64,000 bases of DNA from an uncultured Acholeplasmatales bacterium (GCA_944324805.1 CALUXS010000006.1:62001-126000), one strand, 5' to 3'. Shown: positions 16,893-26,830, counted from the stretch's first letter. Notes: generated from the sequence alone by a model not told the origin. Program-made: numbers and translations.

Positions 16893-17834
16893 ATGAATAG
16901 ACAAATAAATTTTATAACTTTAAAAAATAATAAAAATTTAGAAGTAATTTTAGCTAATATTGGCGCAAGTGTTTATTCAGTACGTTTCAATGGACAAGAG
17001 ATGTTATTATCACCTAAGGATAGCTTAGATTTTGCTAATAGTAGAGAATACTATGGGAAAACTTTAGGTAGAGTTGCCGGTAGAATTCTTTCTAAACAAA
17101 ATGGTTTTACACTAGATAATACAGAATATAACTTTACCTTACATGGTGGCTTTGATAATTTGTCATATAAAATTTATAGCTATTCAATAAAAAAGGAAGT
17201 AGGAAAACAAATAGTATCATTTTCTTATATTTCAAAACATTTAGAATGTGGATTTCCTGGTGTTTTAGAACTAAAAGTATATTATATATTGTATGATGAT
17301 GAGGATAAATTATTAGTTAGGTATGAGGCTATAAGTGATCAAAATACAATTTTAAATCTTTCTAATCATATGTATTTTAACTTTGGTACTAAGAATTTAC
17401 TTGATTATTATTTGACAATTCCTGCTAGCAAAATATTAGCATTTGATGAGCATCAACTTCCATTTAAGTCAGAAGATGTTCCTACAGCATTAGATTTTAG
17501 AAATAAAACAAAGATTAATGATAAAATTAATATGATTGAAAAGCTTCAGACTAAAACAATAGATCACACATTTTTATTAGATGATCTAGAAAAACCATGT
17601 TGTATTTTAGAAAACGCAGAATATAAATTAAGCGTTAATAGCTCATATGAAGCCCTAAATTGTTACTTGAATTGTACAAACAAAGGGGTTAAATACATAT
17701 ATGATGATGTTGATACTCTTTATAGAGGTCTAGCTATTGAGCCTCAGCATAACAATTTAGATAGTAATAAGATTAAGTTAGAAAAGGGAAAATTATATAG
17801 CGAATATATTCTTTATACCTTTGAAAGGAAATAA
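16893..17834 (+). CDS. galM: Aldose 1-epimerase (galactose mutarotase)
   Basis: 313 aa of the galactose mutarotase fold. YGKTLGRVAGRI and the catalytic-region histidine in FTLHGGFDN (~84), NHMYFNFG (~158) and the glutamate in LAIEPQHNN (~283) are visible. It interconverts beta- and alpha-galactose so that galactokinase can use imported sugar. The ATG at 16893 follows TGAGGTCATT; an in-frame TTG at 16878 is less likely. It is in the mgl-gal operon and overlaps nothing; galT starts five bases after its stop. Confidence 0.92.
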   Translation: MNRQINFITLKNNKNLEVILANIGASVYSVRFNGQEMLLSPKDSLDFANSREYYGKTLGRVAGRILSKQNGFTLDNTEYNFTLHGGFDNLSYKIYSYSIKKEVGKQIVSFSYISKHLECGFPGVLELKVYYILYDDEDKLLVRYEAISDQNTILNLSNHMYFNFGTKNLLDYYLTIPASKILAFDEHQLPFKSEDVPTALDFRNKTKINDKINMIEKLQTKTIDHTFLLDDLEKPCCILENAEYKLSVNSSYEALNCYLNCTNKGVKYIYDDVDTLYRGLAIEPQHNNLDSNKIKLEKGKLYSEYILYTFERK

Positions 17835-17838
17835 TACG

Positions 17839-19341
17839 ATGGAAGAAGTTAATAAGAAAATTAAAGAGTTAATTGTTTATGCAAGAGGTCATCTTGATTT
17901 AGAAAAGGCTGATGAGATATACCTTGAAAATATTTTATTGGGGGAATTTGAGGAGTCTCATCCTTATAATAATGAGATTGATGAGGAAGCAATTAATAAA
18001 TTATTGGTTCCCGATTCAATTATAACGCCTTTAACGGAGTATCTTGAGAGGGAAAAGGGATTAACAAATAATGAAGCAGAAAGATTCATTACAAAAATAA
18101 TGGGTTTCTTAACGCCAAGGCCTAGCGCAGTAAATGATAAATTTGAAAAATTACATAAAGAGTCTCCACAAAAGGCGGCAGATTATCTTTATAATCTTTC
18201 AATTTGGAATAATTATATTCAAAAGACAAAGGTTGATAAGAATTTATTGTGGGAAGCAAAATTCCCTAATAATACCTTAGAAATCAGTATAAATCTATCA
18301 AAACCTGAAAAAAATAATAAGGATATTAAAAAACTGTTGACAGTTAATTTGGGGGAAAAATATCCGAAGTGTTTACTTTGTAAAGAAAATTTAGGTTTTT
18401 ATGGTAATGATAGTCATCCTGCACGTGAAAACATTCGCTTTGTTCCTTTAAGATTAAATAATGAAGAATGGTTTATGCAATATAGCCCATATGTATATTA
18501 TGATCATCATTGCATAGTGTTATCACATCGTCATAATAATATGCATATTGATAGACCAACGTTAAATGCATTAGTTGATTTTGTAGACTATATGCCTTGT
18601 TTCTTTATTGGAAGTAATGCAGATTTGCCAATTGTTGGTGGTTCAATTTTAAATCATGAACATTTCCAAGGTGGTGCACACATTTTACCAATGCTAAAGG
18701 CTAATGTCTTGAAGGAATATTACATTTTAGATAATGTTAAGGTATCTAAATTAGATTGGTATAATACATGTATTTTATTAGAAACTAAAGATAAAAATAG
18801 TTTATTAAATGTAGCTGAAAATATTTTAGATACTTGGAAAAGTTATGATGATATTGATAACAATATCTTACATTTTACAGATGAGCAGCATAATACTATC
18901 ACACCTGTTGTAAGAAAAATTGATGATACTTATAAAATGTATTTGATTTTACGTAACAATAGAACTAATGAAAAATATCCTGATGGAATATTCCATGCGC
19001 ATCCGGAATATCACATGATTAAAAAAGAAGGTATTGGACTTATTGAAGCTATGGGACTATTTATTCTTCCTGCTCGATTAGTTAGACAATTTAAAGAAAT
19101 TGAGGATGTTTACGGATTAGAGGATGAAAAAATTGTAGCAAAATATCCAGACTTAAAAGATTTTTTACCTATGATTAAAAGCTTACCTGGAAATAATTTG
19201 AAAAAAGAAATAGAAGAATATGTTAATAATACTTGTCGAAGTATTTTAGAAAATGTGGGCGTATTTAAAAATACAGAAAAAGGGACTTTGGGATTTAATA
19301 AATTTATAGAAGAGGTAAGGGTAAGATATGGAAAAAAATAA
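17839..19341 (+). CDS. galT: UDP-glucose:hexose-1-phosphate uridylyltransferase, class II (Firmicutes type)
   Basis: 500 aa, the length and sequence class of Gram-positive GalT rather than the ~350-aa enterobacterial form. The active-site region NHEHFQGGAH is near residue 272 and an HCIVLSHRHNNMH stretch lies before it. It swaps UMP between UDP-glucose and galactose-1-phosphate. The ATG at 17839 follows GAAAGGAAAT; TTG at 17821 would be an upstream alternative inside galM. The 3' end overlaps galK by 14 bases. galE is not in this window. Confidence 0.95.
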   Translation: MEEVNKKIKELIVYARGHLDLEKADEIYLENILLGEFEESHPYNNEIDEEAINKLLVPDSIITPLTEYLEREKGLTNNEAERFITKIMGFLTPRPSAVNDKFEKLHKESPQKAADYLYNLSIWNNYIQKTKVDKNLLWEAKFPNNTLEISINLSKPEKNNKDIKKLLTVNLGEKYPKCLLCKENLGFYGNDSHPARENIRFVPLRLNNEEWFMQYSPYVYYDHHCIVLSHRHNNMHIDRPTLNALVDFVDYMPCFFIGSNADLPIVGGSILNHEHFQGGAHILPMLKANVLKEYYILDNVKVSKLDWYNTCILLETKDKNSLLNVAENILDTWKSYDDIDNNILHFTDEQHNTITPVVRKIDDTYKMYLILRNNRTNEKYPDGIFHAHPEYHMIKKEGIGLIEAMGLFILPARLVRQFKEIEDVYGLEDEKIVAKYPDLKDFLPMIKSLPGNNLKKEIEEYVNNTCRSILENVGVFKNTEKGTLGFNKFIEEVRVRYGKK

Positions 19342-20512
19342 AATTAGAGGCCTAGTTGATGGTTATAAAAAAGAATTTAATGATGAGCCAGTATTCTATG
19401 TTACAGCAGGTGGAAGACTAGAAATCATTGGTAATCATACAGATCATAATCATGGTCTTTGTATAGTCGGTAATTGTTCTTTAAGAATTTGTGCAGTTAT
19501 TAAGCAAAATAGCGATAAAATGGTTAAAATTTTATCTAAAGGACATGAATATTTTGAATTTGACTTAGAAGATTTGAGCGTAAAAACAAGTGAATATAGT
19601 ACAACTAAAGGTATGGTAAGAGGTATTCTAGCAAAAATTAAAGAGTTAGGATACAAGATAGGTGGATTTAACGCATACATTGAAAGTGATATTCCTGAAG
19701 GAAGTGGAGTTTCCTCTAGTGCTGCCTTTGAGGTTTTGATTGGCGAAATAGTTAATTATTTATACAATGATAATAAAATTAGTCATTTAGAGATTGCTAA
19801 AATTGGTCAATATAGTGAACAAAATTATTTCCATAAACCTTGTGGATTATTAGATCAAATTGGAGCTGCATTTAAGGATTGTAACTTTTTAGATTTTAAA
19901 AATATTAAGGATCCTGAAATAACAGGTCTTGATTTTAATTTACCGGTTGATTTATTCTTAATTAATAGTGTTGGTGATCATTCAAATTTGACTCATTTAT
20001 ATGCTGAAATTCCTGATGGAATGCGTAAGGTAGCTAACATGCTAGGAGAAAATTACTTAAGAGATACAAAAGAAGAGGATTTTATTGAGCTTGTTAAGCA
20101 TAATAAAATAGAAGATCCTAAGGCAATAAAAAAGGCAAAACATTTCTACCAAGAAAATAAAAATGTTTTGCAAGCAAGGGATGCAATTATTAATAATAAT
20201 ACTTATGAATTCTTTAAAGCAATTAAGGCATCTCAAGATAGTAGTAATCTTTTCTTAGAAAACACTTATGTTAGAGGTGATGAATATTTAGATTCACCAC
20301 AAGATATTATTGATAAGGTAAATAATATACCATCATTTTCTGAAATGGGAGCAATTAGAATTCATGGTGGTGGCTTTAAAGGTAGTGTTTTAGCGTTTGT
20401 TAAGCATGAATTTAGAGATGAATTTGTTAAATTCCTTAATAATAATTATGCTTCTCGATATCGAGAGGTTAGTATTTCTAAAGAAGGAGTAACTAAAGAA
20501 TTAATTAACTAA
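19328..20512 (+). CDS. galK: Galactokinase
   Basis: 394 aa GHMP kinase. Motifs in order: GRLEIIGNHTDHNHG (galactose-binding signature, ~29-43), PEGSGVSSSAAFE (ATP-binding motif, ~122-134) and IHGGGFKGSVLAF (~344-356). It phosphorylates alpha-galactose at C1. The ATG at 19328 overlaps the end of galT and is preceded by GAGGTAAGGGTAAG. Last gene of the mgl-gal operon, followed by a strong terminator. Confidence 0.96.
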   Translation: MEKNKIRGLVDGYKKEFNDEPVFYVTAGGRLEIIGNHTDHNHGLCIVGNCSLRICAVIKQNSDKMVKILSKGHEYFEFDLEDLSVKTSEYSTTKGMVRGILAKIKELGYKIGGFNAYIESDIPEGSGVSSSAAFEVLIGEIVNYLYNDNKISHLEIAKIGQYSEQNYFHKPCGLLDQIGAAFKDCNFLDFKNIKDPEITGLDFNLPVDLFLINSVGDHSNLTHLYAEIPDGMRKVANMLGENYLRDTKEEDFIELVKHNKIEDPKAIKKAKHFYQENKNVLQARDAIINNNTYEFFKAIKASQDSSNLFLENTYVRGDEYLDSPQDIIDKVNNIPSFSEMGAIRIHGGGFKGSVLAFVKHEFRDEFVKFLNNNYASRYREVSISKEGVTKELIN

Positions 20513-20515
20513 TTT

Positions 20516-20551
20516 GAAGGGGGAATTTTTAAAATCCCCTTTCTATTTTTT
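20516..20551 (+). terminator. Terminator of the mgl-gal operon
   Basis: GAAGGGG and CCCCTTTC arms around an AT-rich loop that can extend the stem, followed by TATTTTTTT. Confidence 0.8.
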
Positions 20552-20598
20552 TACTAAATTTATACAATTTTTAGAGTGTGTTTTTAAACTTAAAGTAG

Positions 20599-20604
20599 TA
20601 TAAT
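20599..20604 (+). promoter_or_regulatory. Likely -10 of the pepV-corA unit
   Basis: Perfect TATAAT 26 bases before the pepV start. The -35 region is weak (TGTGTT near 20577). Confidence 0.45.
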
Positions 20605-20629
20605 GAAAGTAAATTAGGAGTGTGATATC

Positions 20630-22045
20630 ATGAATGAAGAATTAAAATGTAAAATTAGGACATATTTTGAAAACAAGAAGGAAGAAATGTTATCTTTACT
20701 GAGTAAACTTGTAAGTTTTCCTAGTATTGCTAATGTTACTAATGATTCTACAAAACCTTATGGAGAAGAATGTTTTGCCATCTTAAACTATTTTTTAGAA
20801 AAAGCAGCAAATGAAGGTTTTGATGTAAAAAATTATGATAATCACGTAGGAGCAGTTAATCTTAGAAATGATAAACTTGAACAAAGTATTGCATTAATAA
20901 GCCATCTTGATGTTGTCCCTGCAGAAGGAGATTGGGATTATGAACCATTCAGAATGCAAATTGTTAACAATTATGCGATAGGACGTGGTGTATCAGATAA
21001 TAAAATTGCTGCTGTTGCAGTTTATTATATGCTAAAATGCATAAAGGAATTAAATATAAAAACAAAGCATAATATTACTTTGCTTTTAGGTACGGCAGAA
21101 GAGATAGGGATGTATGATGTTGATTATTTTACTAAAAATTATCAATCACCGCTTTTTACCTTAGTTCCAGATGCCTCATATCCATGTGGAAGAGGTGAAT
21201 TTGGGCGTGTTAATTTTAATTTGAGTACAAGGTTAAGTGAAGATTTCTTAGAACTAAAAAGTAATGAGGCCTACAATTTAGTACCTGATTATGCATATGC
21301 AAAATTAAAAATAGTTTTGCCTGAAATTAATAATGAATCAATAAAAGTAACCGTAGATAATGGTGTTTCTTTAGTAGAAGCTTATGGAAAGGCTATTCAT
21401 GCTGCTAAAGCACCACTAGGGGTAAATGCAATAAAGGTTCTATTTAATCATTTGTTGAATTTAAAACAAATAAAAGATGCAGATAAGAAAGCATTAGGAG
21501 CATTACAAGAAGCAAATATTGATGCTTTAGGAACTGGTCTTGGAATTAATTATAGTGATGATTTATCTGGTGAGACTGTTTGTTCTGGAAACATAATGTG
21601 GTATGAAGATAATATTGTCAGTTTAGGTTTCGATATTCGTTATGCAGTTACTGAAAAATTTGATTTTATCAATGAGAAAATTAAGACATTTGCTAAAAAT
21701 AAAGACTTAATATATACGTTAGTAAAAGAAGAAAAGCCATATTATTTGCCAATGGATAATAAAGCAGTTTCTACTGTTTTAAGTGTTTATAATAAAATAA
21801 GCAAGCAAAATATTGATTTTATTCCAATTATGAAGGGTGGTACCTATGCATCTCATATTCCAAATGCACTATCAATTGGAATGAGTTATTTAAGCGAAGA
21901 AGAAAAGGCTAAGCAAAATTTAGACTTTTTACGTGAAGGCCATGGCGGAGCTCATCAAAAGGATGAGGTGTTATCAATTAATGGATTTATGGCTGGTATA
22001 AATTTACTATTTGAAATACTATTAGAATTAGATGAAAGGTTGTAA
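20630..22045 (+). CDS. pepV: PepV-type dipeptidase (M20 metallopeptidase)
   Basis: 471 aa. Metal-site motifs of the Sapep/PepV branch are visible: SHLDVVPAEGDWDYEPF (~93-109), GRGVSDNKIAAVA (~118-130) and the catalytic GTAEEIGMYDVDYF (~155-168), with HGGAHQKDE near the C-terminus. It cleaves dipeptides, usually with Mn2+ or Zn2+, in the cytoplasm. The start at 20630 follows TTAGGAGTGTG. corA begins nine bases after its stop and probably shares the transcript. Confidence 0.93.
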   Translation: MNEELKCKIRTYFENKKEEMLSLLSKLVSFPSIANVTNDSTKPYGEECFAILNYFLEKAANEGFDVKNYDNHVGAVNLRNDKLEQSIALISHLDVVPAEGDWDYEPFRMQIVNNYAIGRGVSDNKIAAVAVYYMLKCIKELNIKTKHNITLLLGTAEEIGMYDVDYFTKNYQSPLFTLVPDASYPCGRGEFGRVNFNLSTRLSEDFLELKSNEAYNLVPDYAYAKLKIVLPEINNESIKVTVDNGVSLVEAYGKAIHAAKAPLGVNAIKVLFNHLLNLKQIKDADKKALGALQEANIDALGTGLGINYSDDLSGETVCSGNIMWYEDNIVSLGFDIRYAVTEKFDFINEKIKTFAKNKDLIYTLVKEEKPYYLPMDNKAVSTVLSVYNKISKQNIDFIPIMKGGTYASHIPNALSIGMSYLSEEEKAKQNLDFLREGHGGAHQKDEVLSINGFMAGINLLFEILLELDERL

Positions 22046-22054
22046 GGTGAAAGC

Positions 22055-23005
22055 ATGCTTGAGTTTTATAAGACTGTTGGAACAGTTACCAAAAAAATTG
22101 ATAAACTAGAAGATGATTGCTGGGTAAATGTTGTAAGTCCAACTGAGGATGAAAAGAAGTATTTGATTGAGGAAATTGGTGTTTTACCAGAGTTTGTTCG
22201 TTCAAGCTTAGATGATGAGGAAAGTCCTCACATTGATTATGATGATGATTTAGATCAACGATTAATTGTCGTTGACTACCCAATAATGAATAATAAAAAA
22301 GATCCTAAAGATATTACGACTTTAGAATATACCACAACTCCACTTGGAATTGTCTCTTACAAAAAGTATTTAATAACAATGTCATTAAAGGAAAATCAAG
22401 AACTTATTGATTTTAAAAATGGCTTAACTAAGGGCTTAAATACTAGTATGAAGACTAGATTTATCTTTATGCTAATGTTAAAAATATCTCAAAGATTTTT
22501 AGCGTATTTAAGACAAATAGATCGTTTATCAAGTTTGACAGAGCAAAAGTTGCATCAGTCAATGCAAAATAGAGAATTGATTCAAATGCTCGGATTAGAA
22601 AAATCCTTAGTGTTCTTTTCTACTTCACTAAAAAGTGATGAAATAATCATCAATAAAATCATGAGAGGTAAGATTTTAAAGCTCTATGAGGAAGATCAAG
22701 ATTTGTTAGATGATGTTTTAATTGAAGTACATCAAGCAATAGAAATGTGTAATATTTATTCTAATATTTTATCGGGAACTATGGATGCTTTTGCTTCAGT
22801 AATATCTAATAATCTTAATATTGTTATGAAGGTTCTAACAGTTATCACTATTGTTATGTCTATTCCTAATATTGTATTTAGCTTCTATGGTATGAATGTT
22901 GAAGGTAGCTTGCCATGGAATTTGTGGTACGTTCCTTTAATTATATCTTTAGTGATATGTATAATTGTTACATTGATTTTCAAAAAGAAGAAGATGTTTC
23001 AATGA
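22055..23005 (+). CDS. corA: CorA-family magnesium/divalent cation transporter
   Basis: 316 aa. A large acidic N-terminal cytosolic domain, long alpha-helical stalk, and two C-terminal membrane helices with the diagnostic YGMN motif at ~276-279 between them, followed by VEGSLPW. Family members form pentameric Mg2+ channels; related proteins may carry Co2+ or Zn2+. AAGGTGAAAGC lies ahead of the ATG at 22055. Lysine-rich C-terminus as usual in the family. Terminator follows directly. Confidence 0.93.
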   Translation: MLEFYKTVGTVTKKIDKLEDDCWVNVVSPTEDEKKYLIEEIGVLPEFVRSSLDDEESPHIDYDDDLDQRLIVVDYPIMNNKKDPKDITTLEYTTTPLGIVSYKKYLITMSLKENQELIDFKNGLTKGLNTSMKTRFIFMLMLKISQRFLAYLRQIDRLSSLTEQKLHQSMQNRELIQMLGLEKSLVFFSTSLKSDEIIINKIMRGKILKLYEEDQDLLDDVLIEVHQAIEMCNIYSNILSGTMDAFASVISNNLNIVMKVLTVITIVMSIPNIVFSFYGMNVEGSLPWNLWYVPLIISLVICIIVTLIFKKKKMFQ

Positions 23006-23010
23006 TTAAT

Positions 23011-23037
23011 GGTCAGCATTTGCTGACCTTTTCTTTT
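23011..23037 (+). terminator. Intrinsic terminator after corA
   Basis: GGTCAGC (23011-23017) and GCTGACC (23022-23028) with a four-base loop and TTTTCTTTTT. Confidence 0.88.
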
Positions 23038-23042
23038 TATAA

Positions 23043-23077
23043 AATTAGTTGATTTGTCAACTAATTGGATTTATAAT
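23043..23077 (+). promoter_or_regulatory. Second marR promoter with perfect palindromic operator
   Basis: AATTAGTTGA (23043-23052) and TCAACTAATT (23057-23066) form a perfect 10-base dyad with a TTTG centre. It overlaps the -35 (TTGATT 23049-23054); TATAAT follows at 23072-23077 after 17 bases. This placement excludes an upstream ATG at 23054 as the translation start of the following gene. Confidence 0.8.
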
Positions 23078-23092
23078 TTTATTGGTGATTAT

Positions 23093-23521
23093 ATGGATAA
23101 TAAATATAGATATTTAACAAAAATAGTTCGTAATATGCGACTTGAAAAGATTAGAGAGGGAGACTTATTAAATGAGAATGAAAGAGAAGCATTAAGATAT
23201 ATAACTAAGCATGATAATTTAATTTTGAATGATTTAGTCTGGTATTTAAATGTTAATAAAGCATTAGTAACAAGAATATGTAAAAAATTAGCGAGCTTAG
23301 GTTTAATTTCTATGACAGAGGGAATTGATAAAAGAACTAAGTTTTTAAATGCTACTGATGAAGGTAGAAGTTATAAAGAATCAATTCAAAGTTTTGAGAT
23401 AAAATATTATGAAAGTCTTTTTAAAAATATAAATAAAGATGAACTAGAAATATTTTTTAATGTGTTAGAAAAAGTATATATTGAATCAAAAAGAATTCGT
23501 AAGGAAGCAAGAATGAAATGA
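23093..23521 (+). CDS. MarR-family regulator of the second ABC exporter
   Basis: 142 aa winged-helix protein: LNDLVWYLNVNKALVTRICK as recognition region, LGLISMTEGIDKRTKFLNAT as wing. The ATG at 23093 is supported by TTGGTGATT and by the promoter just upstream. The stop codon overlaps the start of the next gene (ATGA), indicating coupled translation with the exporter. A perfect dyad over its promoter suggests autoregulation. Its operator differs from that of the MarR at 2404, so the two systems are controlled separately. Confidence 0.88.
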   Translation: MDNKYRYLTKIVRNMRLEKIREGDLLNENEREALRYITKHDNLILNDLVWYLNVNKALVTRICKKLASLGLISMTEGIDKRTKFLNATDEGRSYKESIQSFEIKYYESLFKNINKDELEIFFNVLEKVYIESKRIRKEARMK

Positions 23522-25179
23522 AGGATTATTCTAAAATAAGGACCTATTTTAAAGAAAATTTGGGTTTAGTTATTGCCATGTCAATAACGGGATTATTTTT
23601 TGATGGTTTAATGTGGATATTACCAATTTTAGAGGGGAAAGCTATTAATAGCCTTTATTCAAATGATAAAAGGATAATTATTTTTTTAGTTTCTCTTTTT
23701 TTAGGATTTGTTTTATTTGTTCAAATAAATAGATTCTTTAAGAGATATTTAGTTAGAATTCTAGGCAATAAAATTGCTTTAAAAATGCGACAAATAAGCC
23801 TCGAAAATTTATTATCTTATGACATTGATTATTTTATGACTCATTCTATTGGAGATATTTTAAATAGAAATTTAACAGATATTTACGATACAGCTGAAGG
23901 AATTAGAAAAATTACGACAGAAATATTTGATACTTTCGTCTTATTAATTGGTTATATAGCTTCAATGTTTATTTTAGATTATAAAATAACAATTTTAATA
24001 TTAATACCAATTTTATTATCTATTATTTTTGCTAGATTATTGAAAAATAAAATATATCAAGCAAATAAAGATTACAAAGAGTATTTATCTTCTAATAAGG
24101 AAATTACTTTGACATTACTGAATAATGAGCTTTTTTATCGAGGCTTAGGAGTCAGTGAAAGTTATGACAAGTTATACTATAATTCAATTAGAATATTAAG
24201 AAAAAAGAGTACTAAGGCCTTATTGCTTCAAAGTAGTATGGAGCCAATCTATCAGGCTATTGCTCTTTTAGGAGTTTTTATTATTGTTTTTTTAGGTGGA
24301 TACAAGGTAATAAATAATGAGTATTTAATTGGTACCTTAACATCTTATTTAACAACATATTTGCTTGTAGCAAGAAAGGCTAGTAAGGTCGGAAAAATAT
24401 TTAATGCTTATCAAGCTTTCAATGTTTCTTTTATGAGAGCTAAGGAGTTATTATTTAATAATAAAAAAACTATTCCTGATATTAATTTTAATGATTTAGA
24501 TAAACTAGTACTTATTGATTTTGCTCCGTATAATTCAAAAATAAAACTTCCTAAATTTAATTTTATGCTAGAAAAAGGAGAAATTATCGGAGTTTGTGGA
24601 AAAATACATTGTGGAAAATCAACATTTTTAAACAGTCTAACCGGATTTTATAAATATGAAGGAAAGGCTTTTTTAAATGGAGTAGAAATCAAAAAGCTTG
24701 CTGCTAGTGATATGAAAGCAATTGCTATTTCCTCTTCAAATGTTTGTTTATTTTCGGATACTTTGAAAAATAACATTACATTTAATGAGGAAGGAGATTT
24801 AAATAAAGCTTTATATACTTCAAACCTTTATTATGATTTAGAAGAACTAGGTGGTTTAAATGCTAAAATTTCTCATACTAACCAAAATATCAGTGGTGGT
24901 CAAGCTAGAAGATTATTAGTGGCAAGAGCTCTTTTTTTAGGGAAAAAGGTTATTCTCTTAGATGATCCATTTCAAAGCTTAAATAAAGATCTTGCCGTAG
25001 GAATTATGAAAAAATTAAAAGAAAATTATGGGGATAAAATCATTATCCTTGTTTCAAATAATAAAGATATATTAAAAGAAACATCGAAAATTATTTTTAT
25101 CTTATCGGATAAATATTTATTGTCTAATTATAATGATTTAACTAAAAATTATGATTTTTCTAAGCTTATAGGAGTGTAA
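23518..25179 (+). CDS. ABC exporter half-transporter with degenerate ATP-site residues
   Basis: 553 aa: six-helix exporter membrane domain (to ~300) and ATPase domain. Walker A is GKIHCGKST (~360) and the signature is ISGGQARR (~457). Walker B is VILLDDPFQSL with Asp in place of the catalytic Glu, and the switch His is replaced by Asn (LVSNNKD, ~513). It is thus the likely non-catalytic half of a heterodimer with the gene that follows two bases later. Substrate unknown. The ATPase domain is quite divergent from common multidrug exporters. Confidence 0.85.
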   Translation: MKDYSKIRTYFKENLGLVIAMSITGLFFDGLMWILPILEGKAINSLYSNDKRIIIFLVSLFLGFVLFVQINRFFKRYLVRILGNKIALKMRQISLENLLSYDIDYFMTHSIGDILNRNLTDIYDTAEGIRKITTEIFDTFVLLIGYIASMFILDYKITILILIPILLSIIFARLLKNKIYQANKDYKEYLSSNKEITLTLLNNELFYRGLGVSESYDKLYYNSIRILRKKSTKALLLQSSMEPIYQAIALLGVFIIVFLGGYKVINNEYLIGTLTSYLTTYLLVARKASKVGKIFNAYQAFNVSFMRAKELLFNNKKTIPDINFNDLDKLVLIDFAPYNSKIKLPKFNFMLEKGEIIGVCGKIHCGKSTFLNSLTGFYKYEGKAFLNGVEIKKLAASDMKAIAISSSNVCLFSDTLKNNITFNEEGDLNKALYTSNLYYDLEELGGLNAKISHTNQNISGGQARRLLVARALFLGKKVILLDDPFQSLNKDLAVGIMKKLKENYGDKIIILVSNNKDILKETSKIIFILSDKYLLSNYNDLTKNYDFSKLIGV

Positions 25180-25181
25180 AT

Positions 25182-26795
25182 ATGTTTAAAAGAATATTCA
25201 TAGAATATTTCAAAAGGCATCTAACAAGTCTTATTTTAATTATTTTAATGATTTTAATAGTGACAGTTTTAGCACTTATTCCTGCTCAAATTCTTAGAAT
25301 TATTGTTGATGATATTATCTTTAATAATAAAGCAAATTTGCTTTTATTATTTGGAATTATTTACGCATTATCGTATTTGTTAATAGGTGTTTTTAATTTT
25401 TTAAAAAATCTATTAATGTTAAATACAAGCCAAGTTTTTCTAGAATTTTTGAGAGGCAAAATGTTAACGCATATTCACAAAATTAAATATCAAGATATGG
25501 TAAATAATGATAGTGGAACATTTGAAGCATACTTCAATAATGATACTAACTCTATAAATGAATTGTTTACAAGTGGCGTTATTGATATGGTAACAGATCT
25601 TTTTAAAATATTTGGTATAGTTATTTCAATTTTTATTTATAGTTTGAGATTTGGAATTATTATCTTAATTATTCTTCCTCTAATAATTATTGTAACAGGC
25701 ATTATTAGAAATAAAATGTTAAAAGCTCAATTAAGCAGTAAGAATCTAGAAGGTAATGTTAATAAAATACTATTAGAAAATGTTGAAGGTATTAAAGAGA
25801 TAAAAACAAATCATCTATCATCATATGTTAAGGAAAAGTATATGAAAATTTTAAATAATCACTTCAAGGCTAATCAAGCAAGCAACTTTTATGATTCCTT
25901 TTTTTCGCCTTTGATGCAAATTATAAGAAATTTAGTAGTAGCACTAATCCTAATTGTTAGTGGAATTAATTTAGATATCTTCGGAATGACTATAGGTATG
26001 GTGATTTCTGCAATCACTTTGATATCAGACTTATTTACTCCTATTGAAAATTTAGGAACCGAAATTCAAACTATTCAAAAAAGCGTTGCAGCCATTAAAA
26101 GAATAAATGAGTTTTTTACTTTTCCTAGTGATTTTGAAAAGAAAGAGACTCTTTTAGGAGATAAAATTAATATTAGTTATAAGAATGTATCATTTAGCTA
26201 TGATAAAGAAGTAGTTATTAAAGACTTTTCTTTATTTATAAATGCTGGAGAAAAAATTACTTTTCAAGGCCCTTCAGGTAGTGGTAAATCAACACTAATG
26301 AAGCTTGCATTAGGGATAATAAAGCCTAGTGCTGGTGAAGTTTTAATAAATAATTGCCCTATTTATTTAATCGATAATGCAACAAGAAGAAAATATTTTC
26401 AAATTGTTTATCAAGAACCATTTTTCAGTAATGGTACAATTTATGAGGAGTTGACACTAAGAGACTTTTCAATTAGCAAAGAAAAATGTCAAGAGGCTCT
26501 AAATATAGTTGGATTAGATTACATAGTTAATTTAGACCTAATTTTGAATAAAGATGAATATTCGTCTGGTGAGTTGGCTTTATTAAATATTGCTAGAGTC
26601 TTAGTTCATAATCCGAAGGTTATTTTTTTAGATGAAATGAATGCTAAAATTGATCCTTTTACAGCAAGTAAAATTATTAAAATTATTAATAGCTTTGCTA
26701 AAGATAAAATTGTAATATCTATTAATCATTATGGCGACATTTTAGAAAATTCTAAAATTATTAAGTTAGATAATCAAATCAACAAATCTATTTAA
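25182..26795 (+). CDS. ABC exporter half-transporter, catalytic partner
   Basis: 537 aa exporter subunit. Walker A GPSGSGKST (~363), Walker B VIFLDEMNAKID with the catalytic Glu (~484) and the switch His in SINHYGD (~513) are intact, but its signature is degenerate (YSSGELALL instead of LSGGQ, ~460). Combined with the canonical ISGGQ of the preceding subunit this gives one active composite site. TAGGAGTG precedes the ATG at 25182. No terminator is obvious between it and the SRP RNA gene. Confidence 0.87.
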   Translation: MFKRIFIEYFKRHLTSLILIILMILIVTVLALIPAQILRIIVDDIIFNNKANLLLLFGIIYALSYLLIGVFNFLKNLLMLNTSQVFLEFLRGKMLTHIHKIKYQDMVNNDSGTFEAYFNNDTNSINELFTSGVIDMVTDLFKIFGIVISIFIYSLRFGIIILIILPLIIIVTGIIRNKMLKAQLSSKNLEGNVNKILLENVEGIKEIKTNHLSSYVKEKYMKILNNHFKANQASNFYDSFFSPLMQIIRNLVVALILIVSGINLDIFGMTIGMVISAITLISDLFTPIENLGTEIQTIQKSVAAIKRINEFFTFPSDFEKKETLLGDKINISYKNVSFSYDKEVVIKDFSLFINAGEKITFQGPSGSGKSTLMKLALGIIKPSAGEVLINNCPIYLIDNATRRKYFQIVYQEPFFSNGTIYEELTLRDFSISKEKCQEALNIVGLDYIVNLDLILNKDEYSSGELALLNIARVLVHNPKVIFLDEMNAKIDPFTASKIIKIINSFAKDKIVISINHYGDILENSKIIKLDNQINKSI

Positions 26796-26821
26796 TGGTT
26801 GCTATTTTTAAAAAATTGTGC

Positions 26822-26827
26822 TATTAT
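26822..26827 (+). promoter_or_regulatory. Extended -10 of the SRP RNA gene
   Basis: TGCTATTAT, an extended -10 element, lies a few bases before the RNA; no convincing -35 is seen. Confidence 0.5.
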
Positions 26828-26830
26828 TAA

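Noticed and set aside
23054-23092. Upstream ATG at 23054 for the second marR
   Set aside because: It lies within the operator/promoter, upstream of the expected transcription start; the ATG at 23093 is used.
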